Shown in pieces: positions 25,574-37,382 of a DNA stretch of 64,000 nucleotides (its first letter is position 1; every line of letters begins with the position of its first letter). The stretch is from Moringa oleifera (taxonomy: Eukaryota; Streptophyta; Magnoliopsida; Brassicales; Moringaceae), in the NCBI GenBank assembly GCA_021397835.1, contig JAJFZO010000113.1, forward strand, positions 124,001 to 188,000. Direction: 5' to 3'. Position numbers and translations under genes: made by a program. The notes under the pieces were generated by a model. That model did no database searches, had not been told where the DNA came from, and saw nothing but the letters and a program-made list of their open reading frames with translations.

Positions 25574-25963
25574 GATTGACCAATTAAGGCCAATAACACA
25601 TCACAAATAGTAGGGACGAGCCAAATGATGCACATAATAGGTAACTATCTTATCATCAAAAGTTAATAGGGTAAAAATTTGAATAATGTCTAATCGGCAT
25701 GATAGCCTTGCGATCTGTGAAGCAACGAACAAAGCCTGGTTTGACCTTTTATCTAATAAATGCATCCTTTCTAGAAGTCAAGGTTTATTACACGTATTAG
25801 CTCTAAAATTACTACGATTATCTAAGTAGTAGGTATCATCAAAGAAATTATAACTTATTTAATGAGCCATTCGCAGTTTCACAGTTTGAATTAGTTCATA
25901 ATGACACATGCATGGCTTAATCTTTGAGATAAGCATATGACTACCGGTAGGATCAACCTGGTA
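25574..25963 (-). pseudogene. 18S rRNA pseudogene, 5' part
   Basis: Resumes the 18S right after the solo LTR and ends at the rRNA 5' terminus, TAGGATCAACCTGGTA, 25948-25963. Landmarks are AATGCATCCTTTCTAGAAGTC (25762), CACGTATTAGCTCTAAAATTAC (25792) and TTCGCAGTTTCACAGTTTGAA (25870). The two 18S parts total about 1466 bp against about 1808 in plants. About 340 bp are missing between GATGCAC (25626) and ATAATAGGTAACTATC (25634), a clean internal deletion covering the 530-loop region. That alone would abolish function. Confidence 0.94.
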
Positions 25964-26786
25964 GCATAATTCAAGATGTTATGCCAACAAAAACAATAGC
26001 ATGCCGCAAGGCTTATAAAGGCCAATGTTGTCACAGTCATCGTGCAAAATTGATGGAACATGGGACAAATGCTTTTGCTTGGATAGGTAAAGGCTAAGGC
26101 CACTCATGTCATAATACCTACTGCATTCGAAAGGACAATCGAGAGCCCACATGCATAAGTTAGCGCATAACAAGCAAGCTGTGCTTGGAACATGAGGCCC
26201 GGATGAGGTTTCCACTTAGGTTTGTAAGGGACACAGTGCAAAGATAAGTGACTTAAATCATCAAATTTCATTTGTGAACACACATGATAGAAGGTCCTAA
26301 TGTCACGCACCAGTGCCAAAATAGGGCTCGAGGTCAAACTGAAGCGATGTGTTAAACAATAGTTTGATGCGAAAACATGGAGCACGCTAATGCGCACGAC
26401 AAAATCACCATTCACACGTCACACATACAAATGGGCAGAAAGAGCACCAAATGGGCTACAAGCCGATGAGCGAAGGGCCTATCAATCATGTAGGCCATTG
26501 AGTGCCACTACACTCAAGTTGTTAAGTGCGAAAATGTTTCCATAATGATGGGCAAGTTTTCCATGGCAAGGGATATCGATGAGGCCTTAGTAGCAAAGGT
26601 GTCATGCTAAGCCTCAACAAAAAATATGGCTCGTTGGATGCTAATAATCGACGATCATGCCATCGATCACGCTGTAGAAAGAGTTCACCTCGGTATGCCT
26701 AAGCATTGGGATCCAACCTTGTGTTTGTCTCCATGAGGGCTTGGAGAACAGCTCTTCACATGCTCAAAATTCTCCAAGCAGGTAAG
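25964..26786 (-). other. Decayed rDNA 5' external transcribed spacer
   Basis: About 820 bp of moderately GC-rich DNA upstream of the 18S 5' end on the minus strand, sharply different from the AT-rich DNA beyond 26806. The assignment rests on its position between the 18S and a promoter-like motif. Minus-strand open frames here (25891-26415) are not taken as genes. Confidence 0.6.
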
Positions 26787-26797
26787 CCCTCATATAG
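26787..26797 (-). promoter_or_regulatory. Possible decayed RNA polymerase I start region
   Basis: On the minus strand this reads CTATATGAGGG, close to the plant rDNA initiation consensus TATATA(A/G)GGGG. It lies about 820 bp upstream of the 18S 5' end, and rDNA-like composition stops about 10 bp beyond it. It is a motif match only, in decayed DNA. Confidence 0.4.
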
Positions 26798-26805
26798 CAT
26801 GTATC

Positions 26806-28411
26806 ATCAATGGTAAAGTACCTCGATGAGAACTAGGAGGTGCTTGACGTGTTTAGGGTAAGCAAAAATGAAATTATATAATTTAATGCTCTGGGAAAAA
26901 AGCTTAAGATGATTTTTGATTAATTCATGCAGGGTTAATAGCTTCATCTTGCAAAAAAAATTAAAATTAAGGAAGTCATTTCTTGCTCTAGAGGATCTTA
27001 ATGAGATGCTATATGCTTCTAAGGTATAAACTTTTTCTTGGACTTTCTTAGATACCAAATAGAAAATTGAAGTGGGTAGATTTATATTTTTACTAAATCA
27101 ATGGACATTAATAGGTTGTTAAGGAATCCATAAGAATGGCACCTATAGTACCATGGTTTCCAACATTAGTTCTCCAAGATTGTGAGATCGAAAGTCTGTT
27201 CCTAATCATTCTTTTGATTCATAATTTTCAAAATAAAAAAATTGCAATCAATTACAGTGACATTAATTAATCCACAATATTAATTATCGAATTTCTATGC
27301 TTTTGTATAAGATACAAGAACAAGAAAGGGTGGAATGCTAATGTTGATGCAAGATCAATACACTTTGATACTTTCGTCCACCATAAACCTGACAAATTTA
27401 ATCATTCAAGGTTCAATGTAAGCATTTATTAATTAAATCTTAAATTTTTTTATTTTTTTAAGAAAATCTTTTATTGATTTAAGATTATGATAAATTTTTA
27501 ATAAAAAATTAAAAGAAATATTTTAATAATTTATAATATTAATTTAAAAATAAATAAATATAATTTTAATTATTATTTTTATTAAATTATCATATATAAT
27601 TATTTTTATAAAAATTTAATACACTCAAATAAATGGATGATCATTTTTTTTGAAATAAAAAAAATTATTCATGATTCATAAGATGAATAGCCATAGAGCT
27701 TCTTAGCTTTCGGGATGGAAGGACTTGCTTAGGACTTAACATGGCCAACGCCATGATGTTTGTTTTCCTACATTCTTTAATCACCACTTATGAGTAAGTT
27801 CTTTTTGTCTCACCACAACAAAATTTATTTAACCCACTTTTTTGAATCTTTCTGCTTCGTAGATCGGTACCTACTGATGATAATCAATTTAATTGGGCAT
27901 CATTTAAAAACAAAATTAAATATAAAAAATAACTTGCATTATTATTTTTTAATTTAAATAATATATAAATTATATATTTATTTTTAAAATTTAATTTACA
28001 TAAAACTTTAACTTAAACTATTGTAGAAAATTAAAAAAATTTAAATAAAAAAACATTTAAAATCAAGTTGATAATGTTGAATATAAAATAATTAAGAACA
28101 CAATTTAGAACCTTTTTACACTTGGTCCAAATAATAAATTAGATTTAAGTGGGTATTAATTTGTGAAGTTAATGCTTCGTTTTAGATGGAAGTGATTGAT
28201 CCAGACTCCAGCATTGAAAAGTGGGCACTTTTTGAAGAATAAAAAGTGGTTGCCCAATACAAGTGAGACTTGCAACAAAATAATAATGAACTCAAATAAG
28301 CAAAGACATAGCAGATTACACCACCAACTACGATTCCTCTCTATCTCACTAATTCGGCATTCGAATGCAAGATCATCATCACCATCATAAACCCTAGTCA
28401 CCGTAATGAGT
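26806..28411 (-). repeat. Segmental duplication block D, inverted copy (D1)
   Basis: Reads as the reverse complement of 38215-39770. Shared landmarks are GTACCTCGA (26819) against TCGAGGTACTTC (39748), GGTTTCCAACATTAGTTCTCC against its complement near 39390, and the TAAACCCTAGTCAC end (28388) against GTGACTAGGGTTTATGATG (38225). Both copies contain a small possible coding segment reading VYDGDDDLAFECRISEIER here and VYDADDDLEFEY with a stop in the other copy. I do not recognise that peptide. D1 abuts the decayed rDNA on one side and the R tandem array on the other. Confidence 0.85.
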
Positions 28412-29650
28412 TTGATTAACATTACATTAAATGGATGAAGATTTTGTGACATTAATTAGTTTACACTATGTTTTTGCTAAGATGTTTAAAAGTTATTTAT
28501 GTAATTTATAACAATAATATAAAAATTAAATAAAAAAGCTTACCTTTGCCTTTCTGGTGGTCTTTGTCTGTTCATTTTTGATTAATCTCTCCTACAAATG
28601 CTCATAAAGTCATAGAGATGAAAGGCTATGGTCACATCCTCGCTTTCTTTGGAGTAAACGAGGATTAATTTTCACATTAAATTATTTCATTTAACTTTTT
28701 CAACAATGAAAACCAAACACTGAGGCATGACAAGGGGTTATAACTTTTGTAATTAGTCAATACTTCAATGGCAAGTGTAAGTTGACTCATCAGCTTTTAC
28801 TCTATTTTAAACTTACCTTTTTAATATTTATAGAACTCTTTATTTATTATCCTTATACAAATTGGGGAAGAGCTCAAGAGGGGCAATGGTAAACAAGTCT
28901 AGTAAGTGTATGATACTATGTTGTAGGAGAAAAGGCTGGCTATTATTTTTAGATTATTTTTTATTAACATAATTTTTAAAAAATGGTAATATGTAATAAT
29001 TAAAAAAACTAAAAATAAATTTATTTTATTTAATGTAATAGACTTTTTAAAATTAATATATTTAATAAAATTTTTGAATTCTACTTATTTTTAGATTTAA
29101 ATTTTTGATGTATTATTTAAATACATTATACATTTAATTTTTTATTTTAATTCAAATTAAATTTTACACAAAAAATTATAAAATATAAAAGATATTTTTA
29201 TTGTTAAAAGATAATTTAAATAAAATAAAATATCATCCCTTTACTATAAACAACTTTAACTCATAAACTATTCATAAACTATTTTTCATAAAATTTTTAA
29301 AATTTTATCAATATAATTTTTTAAAAATATTTTTCGTATCAAAAAAATTATATAACCTTTTTTCACAATAACTTCAATATATTTTTATATATTTTAGAAA
29401 TACCATATCAAAATTTATCATGTAAGATTCTAAATTTAAATTGTATATAAAATTTTAAAACATTAAAATATTTTTAAAAATAATTAAAAATAAAAATACA
29501 ACATAAAGCAAATGAAATTTAAAATATTCAAATATTTTCAAAAAATAAAAATACAAAATAAAGCAAATAAAATTTTTTAAAAAATCTCCCTCTTTCTTGT
29601 TATTCTCTTTGATCATATTTTATTTGACATTAATTTATTATAAAAATAAT

Positions 29651-29881
29651 TTAAATCAAAATTTTAAAAATATGAATAGATAAACAACCTATCTCTATCA
29701 TTATACTGTTGAAGAAGATGATTGATTTTCTCCCAATCTCGACAGCAAAAATGCAGTTTTGTTTCACTACCTCCCCAATCAATCTATTATGGGAACGATA
29801 AGAAGTTTTCTTGTTGAGCCATAAAACTTGTTTAGATTCACTAAAGAATAATTTCTTTACATTTATTATTGTTATAAACAA
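29651..29881 (-). CDS. Repeat-R open frame, copy 1 (unknown, 76 aa)
   Basis: The frame reads MFITIINVKKLFF... KKTSYRSHNR ... FFNSIMIEIGCLSI. It matches no family I recognise. Equivalent frames occur at the same place in all R copies: 31317-31580, 32841-33099 (one frameshift), about 34390-34610 (open but no ATG) and 59009-59260 on the plus strand. Persistence of a ~70-codon open frame in very AT-rich DNA is unusual, but differences between copies are mostly amino-acid-changing, which argues against strong purifying selection. It is reported as a hypothetical frame, not a confirmed gene. Confidence 0.25.
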   Translation of the reverse strand: MFITIINVKKLFFSESKQVLWLNKKTSYRSHNRLIGEVVKQNCIFAVEIGRKSIIFFNSIMIEIGCLSIHIFKILI

Positions 29882-31316
29882 GCAAAGGAAAAAGTACTTT
29901 TTTTAACAATTTTTTCGTTATTTTTGATATTTTTAATGACATCTACTATATTATATGTTGATTAACATTACATTAAATCGATAAAGATATTGTGACACTA
30001 GTTTACACTATGTTTTTGTTCAGATGTTTAAAAGTTGTTTTTATGACACTAGTTTACACTATGTTTTTGTTAAGTTTAAAAGTTATTTATGTAATTTATC
30101 AAAATAATAAAAAATTAAATAAAAAAGCTTACGTTCGTCTTTTGGGTGCTCTCTCTCTCTTCATTTTTGATTAATCTCTCCTACAAATGTTAGCAAAGTC
30201 ATAAAGATGAAAGGTTGTGGTCAGATCTTCACTCTCTTTGGAGTAAACAAGGATTAATTTTTATATTGAATTATTTCATTTGACTTTTTCAACAATGAAA
30301 ACCAAACACTTACGGCATGATAAGTGGCTAATGCTTTTGTAATTAGTCAATAATTCAATGGCAAGTGTAAGTTGAGTTATCAACTTTAACTCTATTTTGA
30401 ACATACTTTTTAAATATTTATAGAATTTATTATTTATTGTCCTTATACAGGTTGGGGAAGAGCTCAAGAGGGGCAATGGTAAACAAGTTTAGCAAGTGCA
30501 TCATACCATGTTGTGAGACAAAAGGTGAGCTATTATTTTTAGACTATTTTTTATTAACATAATTTTTATTAATTTTTTAAAAAATAATAATATGTAATAA
30601 TTAAAAAATTAAAAATAAATTTTTTTTCTTTAATATAATAAATTTTTAAAATTAAGATATATAATAAAATATTTGAATTTTACTTGTTTTTAAATTTAAA
30701 TTTTGATGCATTATTTAGATACATTATACATTTAATTTTTTATTTTAATTCAAATTAAATTTTAACACAAAAAATTATTAAATATAAAAGATATTTTTAT
30801 TGTTAAAAGATAATTTAAATAAAATAAAATATCATCAGATTTTAATTCAAATAATTATAAAATATAAAAGATATTATTTTTATTGTTCAAACATAATTTA
30901 AATAAAGTAATATATCATCCATTTACTATAAACAATTTTAACTCATAAACTATTTTTCATAAAATTTTAAAATTTTATCTGCATAACTTTTTAAGAATAT
31001 TTTTAGTATCCAAAAAATTATATAACCTTTTTTCATAATAACTTCAATATATTTTTATATTTTTAAAAATATCATATCAAAATTTATCATGTAAGATTCT
31101 CAATTTAAATTACATATAAAATTTTAAAATATTTAAAATAATCAAAACATAAAAAATATAAAGCTTTAAATATTTTCAAAAAATAAATTAAAAAATATAA
31201 AATAAAAGAATTTAGAAAAATCTCTTTTTTTCTTCTTATTCTCTTTGATAATATTTTATTTGATATTAATTTATTATAATAATAATTTAAATCAAAATTT
31301 TAAAAATATAAATAGA

Positions 31317-31580
31317 TCAACGGCCTATCTCTATCATTATACTGTTGAAGAAGATGACCCATTTTGTCCCAATCTGGAAGGCAAAAATACAATTTTTTTT
31401 CACTACCTCCCGAATCGATCTCTTGTGAGAACAATAAGAAGTTTTCTTGTTGAGCCATAAAACAATTTTAGATTCATTGAAGAATAATTTTTTTACACTT
31501 ATTATTGTTATAAACAAGCAAAAGAAAGAGTACTTTTTTCTAGCAATTTTTTTGGTGTTTTTTGATTTTTTTAATGACAT
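31317..31580 (-). CDS. Repeat-R open frame, copy 2 (unknown, 87 aa)
   Basis: Same frame as copy 1, with an N-terminal extension to 87 residues. The core reads TIISVKKLFFNES ... KKTSYCSHKRSIREVVKKN ... FFNSIMIEIG. No signal peptide, motif or family was recognised. Confidence that it is a real gene is low. Confidence 0.22.
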   Translation of the reverse strand: MSLKKSKNTKKIARKKYSFFCLFITIISVKKLFFNESKIVLWLNKKTSYCSHKRSIREVVKKNCIFAFQIGTKWVIFFNSIMIEIGR

Positions 31581-32840
31581 CTACTATATTATATGTTGAT
31601 TAACATTGCATTAAATGTATAAAGATTTTGTGACATTAGTTTACACTATGTCTTTGTTAAGATGTTTAAAACTTATTTATGTAGTTTATAATAATAATAT
31701 AAAAATTAAATAAAAAAGCTTACCATCGCCTTTCACGTGGTCTCTCTTTCTCTTCATTTTTGATTAATGTCTCCTACAAATGCTCACAAAGTCATAGAGA
31801 TGAAAGGCTATGGTCACATCCTCACTTTCTTTGGATTAAAACGAGGATTAATTTTTACATTAAATTATTTCATTTGACTTTTTCAGCAACGAAAACCAAA
31901 CACTTAGGCATGACAAGGGGTCATAGCTTTTGTAATTAGTCAATACTTTAATGGCAAGTGTAAGTTGAGTCATCAGATTTTACTCTATTTTAAACTTACC
32001 TTTTTAATATTTATAGAATTCTTTATTTATTATCCTTATACAAATTGGGGAAGAGCTCAAGAGGGGCAATGGTAAACAAGTCTAGTAAGTGTATGATACT
32101 ATGTTGTAGGAGAAAAGGCTGGCTATTATTTTTAGATTATTTTTTATTAACATAATTTTTAAAAAATGGTAATATGTAATAATTAAAAAAATTAAAAATA
32201 AATTTATTTTATTTAATGTAATAGACTTTTTAAAATTAATATATTTAATAAAATTTTTGAATTTTACTTAGTTTTAAATTAAAATTTTGATGCATTATTT
32301 AGATACATTATACATTTAATTTTTTATTTTAATTCAAATTAAATTTTAACACAAAAAATTATTAAACATAAAAGATATTTTTATTGTTAAAAGATAATTT
32401 AAATAAAATAAAATATCATCACTTTACTATAAACAACTTTACCTCATAAACTATTCATAAACCATTTTTCATAAAATTTTCAAAAGTGCATCGGTATAAT
32501 TTTTTAAAAATATTTTTAGTATCCAAAAAATATATAACATTTTTCTCATAATAAATTCAATATATTTTTATATTTTAAAGGAATATCATATCAAAATTTA
32601 TCATGTAAGATTCTCAATTGAAATTGCATATAAAATATTATTAAAATATCTTTAAAAAATAATTAAAAATAAAAATGCAATATAAAGCAAGGAGAATTTA
32701 AAATATTAAAACATTTTAAAAAATAAATTAAAAATACAAAAATACAAAAATAAAAAATAAAAAAATTTAGGGAAATCTTTTTTTTCTTGTTATTCTCTTT
32801 GATAATATTTTATTTGATATTCATTTATTATAAAAATAGT

Positions 32841-33099
32841 TTAAATCAAAATTTTAAAAATATCAATAGATAAACAGCCTATCTCTATCATTATACTGTT
32901 GAAAAAGATGACCCATTTTCTCCCAATCTCGAAGGCAAAAATACAGTTTTGTTTCACTGCCTCCCCAATCGATCTCTTGTGGGAACGATAAGAAGCTTTC
33001 TTGTTGAAACATAAACCCTTGTTTAGATTCATTGAAGAATAATTTCTTTACATTTATTATTGTTATAAACAAGCAAAGGAAAGAGTACTTTTTAAACAA
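32841..33099 (-). pseudogene. Repeat-R open frame, copy 3 (frameshifted)
   Basis: Two overlapping minus-strand frames together cover the conserved peptide. A single inserted base in the AACAAGGG stretch near 33017 splits them: upstream TIINVKKLFFNESKQ, downstream NKKASYRSHKRSIGEAVKQN. Confidence 0.3.
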
Positions 33100-34799
33100 T
33101 TTTTTAGTGATTTTTGTGATATTTTTAATGACATCTATTATATTATATGTTGATTAACATTACATTAAATGGATAAAGATTTTATGACATTAGTTTACAC
33201 TATGTTTTTGTTAAGATGTTTAAAAGTTATTTATGTAATTTATAAAAATAATAAAAAATTAAATAAAAAGACTTACCTTTACCTTTTAGGTGTTCTCTCT
33301 CTTCATTTTTGATTAATCTCTCTTACAAATGCTAGTAAAGTCATAAAGACGAAAGGTTGTGGTTACATCCTTGCTGTCTTTGGAGTAAACGAGGATTAAT
33401 TTTTATATGAAATTATTTCATTTAACTTTTTCAACAATGAAAACCAAACACTGAGGCATAATGAGGGGCTATAGCTTTTGTAATTAGTCAATACTTCAAT
33501 GGCATGTGTAAGTTGAGTTATTAGCTTTACTCTATTTTGAACTTACATTTTTAATATTTACAAAATTTACTATTTATTGTCCTTATACAGGTTGGGGAAG
33601 AGCTCAAGAGGGGCAATAGTAAACAAGTTTAGCAAGTGCATGACACTATGATGTAAGACAAAGGGCTAGTTATTATTTTAGATTATTTTTTATTAATATA
33701 GTTTTTTTTTAATTTTCAAAAAATAGTAACATGTAATAATTAAAAAATTAAAAATAAATTTATTTTATTTAATACAATAAAATTTTTAAAATTAAGATAT
33801 ATAATAAAATTTTTGAATTTTACTTGCTTTTAAATTAAAATTTTGATGTATTATTTAGATACATTATACAAATAATTTTTATTTTAATTCAAATTAAATT
33901 TTAACTCTAATAATTATAAAATATAAAAGATAATTTAAATAAAATAAAATATCATCCCTTTACTATAAACAATTTTAACTCATAAACTATTCATAAACTA
34001 TTTTGTCTTAAAATTTTAAAAATTTTATCAGTATAATATTTTAAAAATATTTTTGGTATCCAAAAAATTATATAACCTTTTTTTCATAACAACATCAATA
34101 TATTTTTATATATTTTAGAAATATCATATCAAAATTTATCATGTAAGATTCCCAATTTAAATTGCATATAAAATTTTAAAATATCAAAATATTTTTAAAA
34201 AATAATTAGAAAATAAAAATACAATATAAATAAATAAAATTTAAAATACTAAAATATTTTTAAAAAATAAATTCAAAATAAAAATTCAAAATAAAGAAAT
34301 TTAAAAAATCTCTTTTTTTGTTATTCTTTTTTATAATATTTTATTTGATATTAATTTATAATAAAAATAATTTAAATCAAAATTTTAAAAATATAAATAG
34401 ATAAACAGCCTATCTGTATCATTACACTGTTGAAGAAGATGACCCATTTTCTCGCAATCTCGGAGGCAAAAATGCAATTTTGTTTCACCATCTGCCCAAT
34501 CAATCTTTTGTGGGAACGACAAGAAGTTTTCTTGTTGAGCCATAAAACTTGTTTAGATTCATTGAAGAATAATTTCTTTATAGTTATTATTGTTGTAAAT
34601 AAGTAAAGGAAAGAGTACTTTTTAAAATAATTTTTTAGTAATTTTTGATATTTTTAATTACATCTACTATATTATATGTTGATTAACATTACATTAAATG
34701 GATAAAGATTTTGTAACATTAGTTTACACTATGTTTTTGTTAAGATGTTTAAAAGTTATTTATGTAATTTATATCAATAATATAAAAATCATATGAAAA

Positions 34800-36290
34800 A
34801 TTTAATTATTGATTTTATTAAATTATTACATGTCATAATTTTTTTAAAATAGATATATTCTAATTTAAAATTTTAATTTACCGTGGGCTTATCTTTTAAG
34901 ATTATTCTGCATAGTTTTTAGGCATGTTTATAAAATATGATGAGTTAAAATTTTATAAATTATTTGATATTATTTTTTAATAATACTATATCTTAACTTT
35001 TATATTATTAATTTTATTTTAAAAAATTATATAATTTATGTAAAATATAATTTTAATTAATTGAACAAAAAAATGATGATAATTCAATAAAAAAAAGTCA
35101 ATTAATCTATCTATATTAGAGAATTTTTTATACTTATGAAATAAACATTTCTCCTTTAGAACAATGTAAGCCACAAGAACATAATTAACCTACACTATTT
35201 TTTTTTTTAACCTTTTTCACTTTATATCTTCATAATTTTAATTTTAACATTATGATTAGGTGAATTATTTCTATTAAAAGTCATACAAATCATTTCATAT
35301 GTCTTATGGGCTTTGGCATGAATCTTTAGTAAATATAAAGCCCACCTTTCTTAAGTGAAGCTGCTTCTTCTACTTGAAGATCTAGGTAATTTATTTATTT
35401 ATATTTTTTTTTTACCCTTAAAGTAGCCTTTACTTTAAACAACTTTGTTTATTGATGGCTTCGAGAATAATGGTAAAGCTATGAGTTTATTTATTGTGCC
35501 TTACATAGTTATTTAGAAGAAAGGAACATTGTAACCTCATATGGGATAAAGCTTGGCATTCATGGGCTTAAACTGGTTTAAGCTATCTCTTTAGATTAGT
35601 GAATTCTTATTCTTCTTTTCCCTCAACTTTATTTTTTTGGTCGAACTTTTAGAAAACTTCTCTCATCGTAATAACTTGTAAGATGTCACTCTCGTATACT
35701 AGGCTCATGTTTAGTTTGAATCTTTTTTTCTTTGTTCATAAATATTTTAATTAATTAAAAGGAAAAATGCTAACATACACAAATTTATGTGAGGTTTGAT
35801 TTGAGTTTCTTTTGATGTTGTTATGTTCTACAACATAATGCATGATCAAATAATGCATATAAACTAAACTGACTTTAAGAATTCATACTGCAAGTACGCA
35901 TTTTTATGTATTTTTTGTAATTTTCACATGTAACCACAAGCTAAAAAAGTTATTAACTGGGCAAAAAATGATTATATATCATCTCGCCTGCTTCCTTTCA
36001 TTAAAGGGAGAGGATGTGTCTGCCTTGTGAAAGGTACATATGTTTATGCTTGTGTATGTGTTTTTTGTAGTTTTATCTCCCTGATTTGGTGTTGTTCATT
36101 TCATGAAAAGCCTTGAAATTGCAATTGTGAGGTTAAAAGAGTAAGAAAAAAATATCTCAAAAGCCATCACAAAGTTTCAAGGCATGTATCTTCATCAATT
36201 GTTCTTTATAAAGAAATTTGAAAAGCTATGTATGAATGTTGACCTCTAATTGAAGTTCTGGAAAAACCTTAAAAAAGATTAGTACAATGC
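34800..36290. other. AT-rich intergenic DNA, no recognisable gene
   Basis: The R array breaks off near 34790, and no coding exon or transposon end was recognised up to block A. The truncation of the last R unit is the only clear structural point here. Confidence 0.5.
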
Positions 36291-36299
36291 AAATGTAAA

Positions 36300-36640
36300 A
36301 ATTAGTTAAAAGATACTAAAAACATTTTTTTCTTTAGAGAATTTAGAATCGGATTTCTTGTTTGAGAAACTTGCAAGTGAAACCACAAGTCCAATGTGTT
36401 GCTTTCCAAACCCACCTTGTGTATTGCTTTTCAAAATCTGTGTTTTACTGCAGTGTTTAGGCTTGTCCAAAAACTTTTAGGTGAAAAAAGAAGGTATGTT
36501 TCTGCATACTTATTATTATTTTTTCTTTTATGACATTTATACAGGAAGTTTGATAATTGGGTTTGTATAAGGAAGCAAAAACTTTGCATCTTCGGTGTTA
36601 AGGCTACCAAGCCATAATTTGCAAATAGCTTAAAACTAGT
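36300..36640 (+). repeat. Segmental duplication block A, copy A1
   Basis: Matches the reverse complement of 54655-54960. Both can encode a short peptide with ENLESDFLFEKLASETTS and, further on, CCF.NPPC. I do not recognise the family. In A1 the frame after the cysteine-rich part is broken. Confidence 0.75.
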
Positions 36641-36649
36641 AAGAGTAAT

Positions 36650-37160
36650 TTAATTTTGTTATGTTAAATTAAAGTTTTATGTTTATTATATAAAATATAA
36701 TTCACATATTATTATATTAAATTTATTATATTTATTTTAAAAAATTACTGTATCAAATTATTTTATTTGTATTACAATTTCATGGATATTATAATTTGAT
36801 AGCTTTATGATTAGCAATTTATTAAATTGGAGTAAAGCAAAATAGGAGTTGGCAAGTTGGATAATTAATTTATTTTATAATTTTGCTAATAAATATTTGA
36901 TACATAATAAAAATTATTTTTAATATATTAAAAATAAAATTAATAGAACAAGTAAAAGATATCACACTTTAATAATATTAAGAGATATGTTTTTATCAAA
37001 AAATAATTAATTTGAAATCAAAATCATTTATTTTAGTTAAATGGCCATAATTCTACATGTGATAAACGTATAAAACTTTTTTCTCTGAAAATTCTTTTTT
37101 TGGTGTTCAAAAAAATCTTTGTCTTCTCCTTCAATGCCAATTATCACATACCATGTTTTG
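36650..37160 (+). repeat. Segmental duplication block B, copy B1 (5' flank of DUF761 gene)
   Basis: AT-rich flank closely similar to 57420-57890 (same orientation) and in part to the reverse complement of 54230-54600. Shared phrases include AAAATATAATTCACATATTA, TTTCATGGATRTTA and CCATAATTCTACATGTGATAAAC. Confidence 0.8.
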
Positions 37161-37172
37161 CTCCTCAGGCTT

Positions 37173-37180
37173 TATAAAAA
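37173..37180 (+). promoter_or_regulatory. TATA box of DUF761 pseudogene copy C1
   Basis: TATAAAAA lies 210 bp before the ATG at 37383, in the context CTTTATAAAAAGGCCAA. The paralogue at 57905-57912 has the same box in the same context, which supports it as the ancestral core promoter. Confidence 0.5.
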
Positions 37181-37382
37181 GGCCAACAGATCTACAGTTT
37201 CTTTTCTTCCGTACAGCCACCTACCCCAAAACTCACCGTTTTACTCAACAAGAAAGCCGTTTCTTTCCTTTTGTTTCTCGGGAAAATTTTCATTTTCCTT
37301 TCACTCCTCCCAAAAGGGGAAGCCCTTAAAACACTACTACCCTTTTCTTCTCTCTCTATCTTCTGGAAAAGAAAAGAAGAGA

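Larger units (their letters stand above)
28412..34790 (+). repeat. Tandem array of ~1.55-kb AT-rich repeat R (four copies plus a stub)
   Basis: The phrase TTGATTAACATT(A/G)CATTAAAT marks unit starts at 28412, 29958, 31596, 33150 and 34679, giving units of 1546, 1638, 1554 and 1529 bp and a final ~110-bp stub. Every unit carries the same landmarks: AAGCTTAC, CATTTTTGATTAAT, TTGGGGAAGAGCTCAAGAGG and CTATCTCTATCATTATACTG. A fifth, inverted copy lies at 58930-60380 beside a DUF761 pseudogene. No terminal repeats or transposon proteins were found. It may be a tandemly amplified intron or spacer of the A-B-C-D segment. Confidence 0.9.

Noticed and set aside
25891..26415. Minus-strand open frames of 70-103 codons
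   Set aside because: They lie in the rDNA external spacer and 18S 5' end, with no protein family signature.
28156..28452. 98-codon minus-strand frame as a gene
   Set aside because: Only a short VYDGDDDLAFECRI segment is shared with the D2 copy, where it is broken. There is no family match.
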